This document shows, one piece after another, positions 1 to 4,638 of a stretch of 6,227 bases of DNA (the stretch's first letter is position 1; each line of letters begins with the position of its first letter). The translations under genes were made by a program, and so were the position numbers. The notes beneath the pieces are model-generated. The model was not told where the DNA came from and made no database searches. It saw nothing but the letters and a program-made list of their open reading frames with translations. Source of the DNA: an uncultured Pelosinus sp. (lineage in GTDB: Bacteria; Bacillota; Negativicutes; UMGS1260); the NCBI GenBank assembly GCA_900550105.1, contig URQW01000131.1, positions 1 through 6,227 of the forward strand. Direction: 5' to 3'.

Positions 1-5
1 TTATA

Positions 6-530
6 TCAAGTATTTTCGCTAATAAATTCCGTAAGATCTGGTAACTCCTTCAAACTACGCAATCCAAAAGACTGCAAAAAGCCTTCTGTTGTACCATATA
101 AAATGGGCCGACCAATCGCGTCTTTACGGCCAAGTTCTCTGATTAGCCCTCGCTCAACTAGCTGAGAAATAATCCGCTCCGCTTTTACCCCGCGTACCTG
201 CTCAACTTCCTGTCTCGTAACAGGTTGACGAAACGCAATAATTGCTAGTGTTTCGAGCGCGGCAGCGGACAGCTTTGCGTCTTGAACCTGCCCTAATTGT
301 TCAATATAGGCGGCAAATTCTGGCTTAGTACAAAACTGAAATCCGCCAGCGACCTCAACAATCGCCAATCCTCTATGACTAGCAGCAAGATCAAATTGCA
401 GCCGATCAATGAGTTCGCGTACATTGAGCTCGTCAATCGACAATATCTGCGCTAACTTACTTGCCGCAAGCGGTTCGCCGCTAGCAAACAACAACGCTTC
501 AATCGGGCCTTTTAAGTTCTCGTAAAACAC
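6..530 (-). CDS. scpB: Segregation and condensation protein B (ScpB)
   Basis: ScpB is the kite subunit of the bacterial SMC-ScpA-ScpB condensin. It binds ScpA as a dimer and helps load and organise the chromosome at the nucleoid. The protein is all winged-helix: a first domain around residues 4-75, then a second opening with the family block LSAAALETLAIIAFRQPVTR (about 88-107) and ending with GRPILYGTT near residue 143. The start is a GTG at 530, 10 bases after the scpA stop and directly behind AGGGAGAG, giving 174 aa. An in-frame ATG at 590 would add 20 residues read from inside scpA, unlike any ScpB N-terminus, whereas MFYENLKGPIEALLFASGEP is typical. The family is usually about 170-200 aa, so it looks complete. 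It is the last gene of the operon in this window; the operon may continue past base 1. Identity is secure, the start is well supported. Confidence 0.95.
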   Translation of the reverse strand: MFYENLKGPIEALLFASGEPLAASKLAQILSIDELNVRELIDRLQFDLAASHRGLAIVEVAGGFQFCTKPEFAAYIEQLGQVQDAKLSAAALETLAIIAFRQPVTRQEVEQVRGVKAERIISQLVERGLIRELGRKDAIGRPILYGTTEGFLQSFGLRSLKELPDLTEFISENT

Positions 531-532
531 GA

Positions 533-540
533 CTCTCCCT
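533..540 (-). promoter_or_regulatory. Ribosome-binding site of scpB
   Basis: The minus strand reads AGGGAGAG here, immediately after the scpA stop codon and 2 bases before the GTG at 530 (4 bases if the core is taken as AGGGAG). It supports the GTG start over the upstream in-frame ATG at 590, which lies inside scpA. Confidence 0.7.
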
Positions 541-1242
541 CTACTCCCTTGCCGTGAGATAAATCGGCCCAAACAGGCCTTGTTGCTCAATGTGAATTCG
601 CTTCAAGCGTAAAAGTTCTAGAATAGCCAGAAAAGATGCTACAAGCTCTTGCCGACTGCCAGAGCGAATAAAAGTCGCTTTAAATTCGAGACGTCCTTTA
701 CTGCGTGTTAACAATTGAAGAATATCAGCCATTTTACTTTGTACACTGACTTCTTCATGATCGACCAGAGTAATTTCGGGCACTGTGCTTTCCCATACAG
801 CCAAAAAAGCTTTAATTAATTCATTCACTTCCAGGCCGCAAAGGGGCTGATAAATTCTAGCAAATTCGGCAGGTTCCCGCGTAAAGCAAAGCGCCCGCTC
901 TTTATAAAGTTCGCCCATTTTTGCTGCTACTTCTTTAAACTGACGATACTCTACTAATCGGTTAACAAGTTCCGCCCGCGGATCTTCTTCTACATCTAGT
1001 TCTACCTTGGGCGGTTTCGGCAGCAGCATGCGCGATTTAATCTGCAACAAAGTAGCCGCCATAACCAGAAATTCACTGGCAATTTCCATATCAAATTCAG
1101 TCCAGCTGGCAATATAAGCTAGATATTGTTCTGTAACCTGCGCAATGGGAATATCATAAATATCAATCTGATTTTTCTCAATCAGATGCATAAGTAAGTC
1201 AAGCGGCCCCTCAAAGGCATCGAGGCGAAGATTATATTCCAT
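541..1242 (-). CDS. scpA: Segregation and condensation protein A (ScpA)
   Basis: ScpA is the kleisin that bridges the SMC head domains and carries the ScpB dimer. The N-terminal SMC-neck-binding helices show the family signature FEGPLDLLMHLIEKNQIDIY (residues 10-29), followed by IAQVTEQYL and the conserved FLVMAATLLQIKSRMLLP segment (58-75). An acidic linker (LDVEEDPRAEL, about 82-92) precedes the central ScpB-binding part. The C-terminal winged helix contains the typical FLAILELLRLKRIHIEQ near 204-220. At 233 aa it is within the normal range and appears intact. The ATG at 1242 follows the trpS stop by 4 bases; the only Shine-Dalgarno-like element is a weak AGG inside the end of trpS, so translation probably depends on coupling to trpS. 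The scpA-scpB adjacency is the usual firmicute arrangement. Confidence 0.96.
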   Translation of the reverse strand: MEYNLRLDAFEGPLDLLMHLIEKNQIDIYDIPIAQVTEQYLAYIASWTEFDMEIASEFLVMAATLLQIKSRMLLPKPPKVELDVEEDPRAELVNRLVEYRQFKEVAAKMGELYKERALCFTREPAEFARIYQPLCGLEVNELIKAFLAVWESTVPEITLVDHEEVSVQSKMADILQLLTRSKGRLEFKATFIRSGSRQELVASFLAILELLRLKRIHIEQQGLFGPIYLTARE

Positions 1243-1246
1243 AGGT

Positions 1247-2236
1247 TCAGCCTAAATGCATCGCTGCTCGAACTTCTTCCATGGTAGCTGCCGCCACTTT
1301 TCTAGCCCGTTCGGCGCCATATTGCAGAATTTCCTTCACTTTGTTGGGTGAAGCCTCTAAAGCTTGTCTTCTCGCATGAATGTCAGCTAAGCCAGTGACT
1401 AAATGTTCGGCTAAATTCTTCTTACAGTTTACACAGCCAATTTCGGCATTGCGGCACTGTGATTCAATTTGACCGACTTCTTCTTTGGAGAAAAACTGAT
1501 GAAATTTAAAGACGGTACATACTTCAGGGCGACCGGGATCAGTCCGTTTTACCCGCTGCGGATCTGTCACCATAAGCTGCACTCTCGCACGTAGTTCATC
1601 TGGAGAAGCGGAAAAACTAATGTCATTGCCATAGGATTTACTCATTTTCCGTCCATCAATCCCAGGCAGAATCGATGCCTTCGTAAGAGCAGCCTGCGGT
1701 TCGGGGAAAATAGGTTGATACATATAGTTGAAACGACGTACAATTTCACGGGTCAACTCCAAATGAGGTAGTTGATCTTCCCCCACAGGAACTGTATCGG
1801 CTTTGTATAAAATGATATCAGCTGTCATAAGTTCAGGGTAGCCAAGGAACCCATAAGTACTGAGGTCTTTGCCTGCAAGGCTTGTCTGCTGAATTTTATC
1901 CTTATAGGTTGGTACACGTTCCAGCCAAGATAACGGCGTCATCATCGACAATAAGAGATGAAGCTCGGCATGTTCTTTTACATGGGACTGAACAAAAATC
2001 ACGTTTTTTTCCGGATCTAAACCAGCACTCAACCAATCAAGAGCCATATCATGAATGTATCCTGGCAATTTGCTAGTATCTTCATAAGAAGACGTTAAGG
2101 CATGCCAGTCAACAATCGAAAAATAGCATTCATACTGCTCCTGCAGCTTCACCCAGTTTTCCAAAGCTCCTAAATAATTTCCCAGATGAAATTTTCCGGA
2201 AGGCTGCATACCGCTGAAAATACGACTTTGACTCAT
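1247..2236 (-). CDS. trpS: Tryptophanyl-tRNA synthetase with a four-cysteine Fe-S-type motif
   Basis: This class Ic synthetase charges tRNA-Trp with tryptophan at the cost of ATP in the cytoplasm. The HIGH-type motif is PSGKFHLGNYLG (about residues 12-23), the KMSKS loop is GRKMSKSYGND (195-205), and GEDQLPHLELTREIVRRFN is the standard TrpRS signature. The start is the ATG at 2236, giving 329 aa: AGGAG lies 8 bases upstream. The in-frame GTG at 2245 overlaps that AGGAG and cannot use it. Four cysteines at 240, 261, 268 and 271 form C-x20-C-x6-C-x2-C, close to the [4Fe-4S] motif described in Thermotoga maritima TrpRS (C-x22-C-x6-C-x2-C), so a cluster near the anticodon-binding part is inferred. 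The gene sits between an M50 protease-like gene and scpA. No T-box leader is possible in the 15-base upstream gap, so any tryptophan control would act on the operon promoter. Confidence 0.97.
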   Translation of the reverse strand: MSQSRIFSGMQPSGKFHLGNYLGALENWVKLQEQYECYFSIVDWHALTSSYEDTSKLPGYIHDMALDWLSAGLDPEKNVIFVQSHVKEHAELHLLLSMMTPLSWLERVPTYKDKIQQTSLAGKDLSTYGFLGYPELMTADIILYKADTVPVGEDQLPHLELTREIVRRFNYMYQPIFPEPQAALTKASILPGIDGRKMSKSYGNDISFSASPDELRARVQLMVTDPQRVKRTDPGRPEVCTVFKFHQFFSKEEVGQIESQCRNAEIGCVNCKKNLAEHLVTGLADIHARRQALEASPNKVKEILQYGAERARKVAAATMEEVRAAMHLG

Positions 2237-2244
2237 TAGACTCA

Positions 2245-2249
2245 CTCCT
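2245..2249 (-). promoter_or_regulatory. Ribosome-binding site of trpS
   Basis: AGGAG on the minus strand lies 8 bases before the ATG at 2236. This is ideal spacing for that start and excludes the GTG at 2243-2245, whose first base is the last base of the site. Confidence 0.8.
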
Positions 2250-2251
2250 AG

Positions 2252-2869
2252 TTATACGAAAATTAAAATCACGCTTTTAATAATAAAGGAAAGCGCTCGA
2301 ACTGCCGGGTAGATAATCATGCTAAATACGCCTGTAAACATGAGCCCCATCAATACAAAAGTAGCATAAGGCTCGATTCGTTCAAACCAATAGCCCATTT
2401 GCGGCCATAAGCTGCTGAGCACCTTAGAACCATCTAGCGGCGGCAACGGCATTAAGTTAAACACTGCAAACATCAGGTTATAAGTATAGGTAAAATCAAG
2501 AACCATCTGCAATTCAAATGATAACAGATTGAGCTGCAAAAATACTACTTTGAGGACAGCTACAGTAAAGGCTATAAGCACATTTGACAAAGGTCCCGCC
2601 AAAGCAACCCAAAACATGCCCCGCCGGCGATTATAAAAATTATTAGGATTGACTGGAACCGGTTTAGCCCAACCGAATTGAAACAGCCACAGCATAAGCA
2701 GCCCAATCGGATCAAGATGTGCCACTGGATTCAGCGTCAGTCTGCCTAAAGCCCGCGGCGTAGGATCGCCAAAAGAAGCAGCTACACGCGCATGGGCATA
2801 TTCATGAAACGTCAGCGCAATTAGCAGCGCCGGAATGCGAAAAATCATATAGCTATCGAAACCGAACAC
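2252..2869 (-). CDS. Site-2 protease-like membrane zinc metalloprotease (M50 family)
   Basis: This is a small integral-membrane metalloprotease of the M50/S2P-like group, the type often annotated in Bacillus as YwhC-like. The zinc site is visible as HEYAH (HExxH, residues 22-26) inside the first membrane segment, with the third ligand in NLMPLPPLDG (138-147, Asp146). Between them are NPVAHLDPIG (47-56), WAKPVPVN (67-74) and a glycine-proline helix (AGPLSN, 91-96). About five hydrophobic segments are seen and there is no PDZ or CBS domain, so this is the minimal core. The start is GTG at 2869, supported by AAGGAGG 7 bases upstream. It is the first gene of the operon with trpS and scpAB. Its substrate cannot be read from the sequence; family members cleave membrane-embedded regulators or signal remnants. 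Fold and catalytic class are confident, the role is unknown. Confidence 0.9.
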   Translation of the reverse strand: MFGFDSYMIFRIPALLIALTFHEYAHARVAASFGDPTPRALGRLTLNPVAHLDPIGLLMLWLFQFGWAKPVPVNPNNFYNRRRGMFWVALAGPLSNVLIAFTVAVLKVVFLQLNLLSFELQMVLDFTYTYNLMFAVFNLMPLPPLDGSKVLSSLWPQMGYWFERIEPYATFVLMGLMFTGVFSMIIYPAVRALSFIIKSVILIFV

Positions 2870-2876
2870 GCACTTT

Positions 2877-2883
2877 CCTCCTT
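2877..2883 (-). promoter_or_regulatory. Ribosome-binding site of the M50 protease gene
   Basis: A near-perfect AAGGAGG on the minus strand sits 7 bases before the GTG at 2869. It fixes that GTG as the start of the first gene of the operon. Confidence 0.85.
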
Positions 2884-2891
2884 AATTTTCT

Positions 2892-2909
2892 GAAACAAGA
2901 AAGTTTCTT
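2892..2909. repeat. Short nested inverted repeats in the operon leader
   Basis: GAAAC (2892-2896) is mirrored by GTTTC (2903-2907), and AAGAAA (2897-2902) by TTTCTT (2904-2909) around one central base. The two palindromes overlap, so only one can form at a time. They fall between the predicted -10 box and the ribosome-binding site of the minus-strand operon, near the expected 5' end of the transcript. The stems are AT-rich and short, so this may be a weak hairpin, a binding site or chance. Confidence 0.3.
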
Positions 2910-2914
2910 TACTT

Positions 2915-2923
2915 ATTTTAACA
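2915..2923 (-). promoter_or_regulatory. Candidate sigma-A promoter (extended -10) for the M50-trpS-scpAB operon
   Basis: The minus strand reads TGTTAAAAT: an extended -10 box (TGn followed by TAAAAT). The hexamer 17 bases upstream is a poor -35 match, which extended -10 promoters tolerate. Transcription would start near 2908 and give a leader of about 40 bases. The position upstream of the first gene fits, but this is a motif call only. Confidence 0.45.
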
Positions 2924-3025
2924 CAGAACTGTCCGAACTGAAACACTCTCACTGCAGCAAGCCTTCTTTACAAATCCTTAATCAAATTTTTAAGAGAACT
3001 TCGCATTGCCGCCTCAGAAAAATTT

Positions 3026-3031
3026 TATAAT
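3026..3031 (+). promoter_or_regulatory. Candidate -10 box for the phospholipase C-like gene
   Basis: A perfect TATAAT lies 35 bases before the start codon. No good TTGACA-like box sits 16-18 bases upstream (the 17-base position reads GCATTG), and an overlapping TAAAAT at 3031-3036 is an alternative. I see no convincing sporulation sigma-factor consensus. The region is AT-rich, so a chance match is possible. Confidence 0.4.
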
Positions 3032-3051
3032 AAAATCAATCAAATCCCCTT

Positions 3052-3058
3052 AAAGGAG
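3052..3058 (+). promoter_or_regulatory. Ribosome-binding site of the phospholipase C-like gene
   Basis: AAAGGAG lies 8 bases before the ATG at 3067. An earlier ATG at 3059 is out of frame and directly abuts the site, so 3067 is the start. Confidence 0.8.
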
Positions 3059-3066
3059 ATGCATCC

Positions 3067-3756
3067 ATGGCTAAAGCGATCCAACGTCAATCCCCTCTCG
3101 CCTATGGAGCCAAATTATTTATATTACTAGCCAGACCGCTTTCTTCCAAAGTAGTTTGTCCAACCCATGAATTTATCAATGAGGCGGCCCTTGAACTCCT
3201 ACAAAAAGCAGGCTTCGAATCAGAAAGTCGGTTTCTACTTACCTATCTATCAGCCTTGCAAGAAGGCGTTACCTGGGCCGATTCAGGCTATCGCAATATT
3301 AATCATTTTTTTCATCCGCAAACGAAGCAAGGGCTGTTCGGCTTTGCCAATGCTGCTTATGATTTTGCCCTTTACTTAAATAAGTCGCGTCTTTATAGCA
3401 AGCAAAAAAAATGGTCAAAAAGCTGTTTTTATCTTGGTGCAGCCGCGCACTTGCTCCAGGATGTCTGTGTTCCCCATCATACCTCGTGTTTGCTCTTTGA
3501 CGGTCATAAAGAATATGAGGCTTGGGCGGAGCAAAATTACCGCGACTACTTTGCACCACCAGCGCCGCTAACCCCTTATTTTAGAAGACCATTCTCCCTT
3601 TTTTTCACTAATGCATCGGCCTCCTTTGCCGCTTTTGACCTGATGAAAGAAGGTTCTACTCCCATCTATCAACAGGTAACAAAAATGCTTTTGCCCCAAG
3701 CGCAATATTCTACAGCCGGACTCTTTAACTGGTTTTATCACTTGGATGCCAGATAG
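3067..3756 (+). CDS. Zinc-dependent phospholipase C-like protein without a signal peptide
   Basis: The 229-aa product matches the zinc-dependent phospholipase C fold (PF00882-like; compare Bacillus cereus PC-PLC). Ligand positions map in order: His34 (PTHEFIN), Asp72 (TWADSG), His80 (INHFFHP), His128, Asp132 and His138 (AHLLQDVCVPHH), then His147 and Glu151 (GHKEYE). The H-x3-D-x5-H spacing is identical to that of PC-PLC. The secreted enzymes also use the backbone of an N-terminal Trp exposed by signal cleavage; here no Trp lies before His34 and residues 1-33 carry several basic residues and no convincing signal peptide, so the protein looks cytoplasmic. Activity is inferred to be metal-dependent phosphoester hydrolysis, with substrate unknown; phospholipase activity should not be assumed. 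It is followed after 76 bases by a co-directional lipoprotein gene and is divergent from the M50 operon. Family assignment is good, function is open. Confidence 0.8.
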   Translation: MAKAIQRQSPLAYGAKLFILLARPLSSKVVCPTHEFINEAALELLQKAGFESESRFLLTYLSALQEGVTWADSGYRNINHFFHPQTKQGLFGFANAAYDFALYLNKSRLYSKQKKWSKSCFYLGAAAHLLQDVCVPHHTSCLLFDGHKEYEAWAEQNYRDYFAPPAPLTPYFRRPFSLFFTNASASFAAFDLMKEGSTPIYQQVTKMLLPQAQYSTAGLFNWFYHLDAR

Positions 3757-3792
3757 ATCCTTCACGCATAAAGACCACTTAATTCGAACAGG

Positions 3793-3808
3793 CTAGACAT
3801 AAGTCTAG
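3793..3808. repeat. Perfect inverted repeat upstream of the lipoprotein gene
   Basis: CTAGAC and GTCTAG form a perfect 6-bp inverted repeat around ATAA, in the 76-base gap between the two plus-strand genes. It ends 24 bases before the lipoprotein start codon and about 12 bases before its weak ribosome-binding site. No T-tract follows, so it is not an intrinsic terminator. An operator or a small leader hairpin is possible. Confidence 0.4.
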
Positions 3809-3832
3809 TAACGAGAAAGCAGGTCGATATGC

Positions 3833-4576
3833 ATGAACCAACGCCATTTAGTAAATAGTTTGGTTGTCAGTACACTCATTGCGGTGCTTCTTACCGCAGG
3901 TTGTGATCTAGGTCAAGCCCCAAAAAAGCCGGAAATAGGGCCAACAGGTTCTGGCGAAACAACAAAAACCAATCCACCTTTTTGGCAGCGTTTTGAAAAA
4001 CCGCCGCAAATTTTTTACGATTTAGAGCCAACAGGTGGTATTTTATTTGAAAAAATCAAACAAAAGAACTGGTCGGCAGCCGCTTTAGATGCAGCCAATC
4101 TGCGTCACTCCTGGGAAAATACGAAACTTGCCATTGGTGCCAAAAAAGGAGTAGGTGAAGCCGATGAAGCTCTGGAAAAACTAAATCAAGCGATTACAGC
4201 ACAAAATAGCTTGACCGCCTATGAAGCATTAAACGAGTTTTTTAGCGCCTTAAGCGATGCGGCAAAATCTTATAAATTCTCTCCCTTAGCTGATTTGCTG
4301 CAAATTGGCAATGCCGCTCGCAGTGTAAATTACTATGTAGCTGATAAAGATTGGTCAAAAGCAGCGGCTAAAGCTCAGGAACTAGAACAAACCTGGGAGC
4401 AAAATAAGCCCTCTTTGGAAATGATGGGAATTCTGGGAAAGGTTACGCAAACCCACAGCACAATTAAAGGCTTGCGTGATGCTGTCGGCGGTGAAAACCA
4501 AGGACAGGCAGAAAGCTTGTTAAAAAATCTAAATGAAAGTCTTGCTAATATCCGGGACTTTTACAAAAACAAATAA
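3833..4576 (+). CDS. Lipoprotein with two tandem Trp-x13-Trp helical repeats (DUF4363-like)
   Basis: I do not recognise this as a named gene. The 247-aa protein starts with a lipoprotein signal: an Asn/Arg/His-containing n-region, the hydrophobic run LVVSTLIAVLLTAG and a candidate lipidated Cys24. A Pro/Gly/Thr-rich linker (about 28-58) should tether the rest to the outer face of the membrane. The remainder is predicted helical and consists of two copies of one unit: W80...W94 in residues 68-148 and W174...W188 in 162-245. Both are W-S-x-A-A-A, then Trp after 13 residues, followed by a long amphipathic pair of helices ending in Y-K (SYK, FYK). The Trp-spaced pattern resembles DUF4363-type proteins of spore-forming Firmicutes, from memory only. 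The ATG at 3833 has a weak AGGT 8 bases upstream. It follows the phospholipase C-like gene and is convergent with spoVAF. It is possibly a sporulation or envelope protein. Confidence 0.75.
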   Translation: MNQRHLVNSLVVSTLIAVLLTAGCDLGQAPKKPEIGPTGSGETTKTNPPFWQRFEKPPQIFYDLEPTGGILFEKIKQKNWSAAALDAANLRHSWENTKLAIGAKKGVGEADEALEKLNQAITAQNSLTAYEALNEFFSALSDAAKSYKFSPLADLLQIGNAARSVNYYVADKDWSKAAAKAQELEQTWEQNKPSLEMMGILGKVTQTHSTIKGLRDAVGGENQGQAESLLKNLNESLANIRDFYKNK

Positions 4577-4592
4577 TAAAATAAGTTCATGG

Positions 4593-4638
4593 AAAACCGA
4601 CCCTCGCTCCTCGAAAAACGAGGAAAAGAGTCGGTTTT
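4593..4638. terminator. Bidirectional intrinsic terminator between convergent genes
   Basis: AAAACCGA (4593-4600) pairs with TCGGTTTT (4631-4638). Inside it CTC (4603-4605) pairs with GAG (4628-4630), and CCTCG (4609-4613) pairs with CGAGG (4619-4623) around an AAAAA loop. On the plus strand a U-rich tract follows (through about 4646), giving a good terminator for the lipoprotein gene. On the minus strand the stem ends in TTTT followed by CC, which is weaker but plausible for spoVAF. The spoVAF stop codon (4637-4639) lies at the base of the stem. Confidence 0.85.

Noticed and set aside
531..590. N-terminal extension of ScpB from the ATG at 590
   Set aside because: It lies within scpA, has no ribosome-binding site and adds residues unlike ScpB N-termini, while the GTG at 530 follows AGGGAGAG.
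1882..2076. Plus-strand open frame inside trpS
   Set aside because: It is antisense to a fully conserved synthetase, with no ribosome-binding site and no recognisable protein features.
2237..2245. GTG at 2245 as the trpS start
   Set aside because: AGGAG overlaps this codon, and the ATG at 2236 has ideal spacing and gives the usual N-terminus.
2237..2251. T-box or other tryptophan-responsive leader for trpS
   Set aside because: The gap before trpS is only 15 bases, and the operon leader of about 40 bases is too short for a T-box.
3067..3159. Signal peptide or lipobox ending at Cys31 of the phospholipase C-like protein
   Set aside because: The hydrophobic stretch is short and broken by Lys and Arg, and the residues before the Cys (KVV) do not form a lipobox.
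3299..3765. Minus-strand open frames opposite the phospholipase C-like gene (3299-3559 and 3568-3765)
   Set aside because: They are antisense to a gene with a complete set of zinc ligands and a strong ribosome-binding site; their compositions look random.
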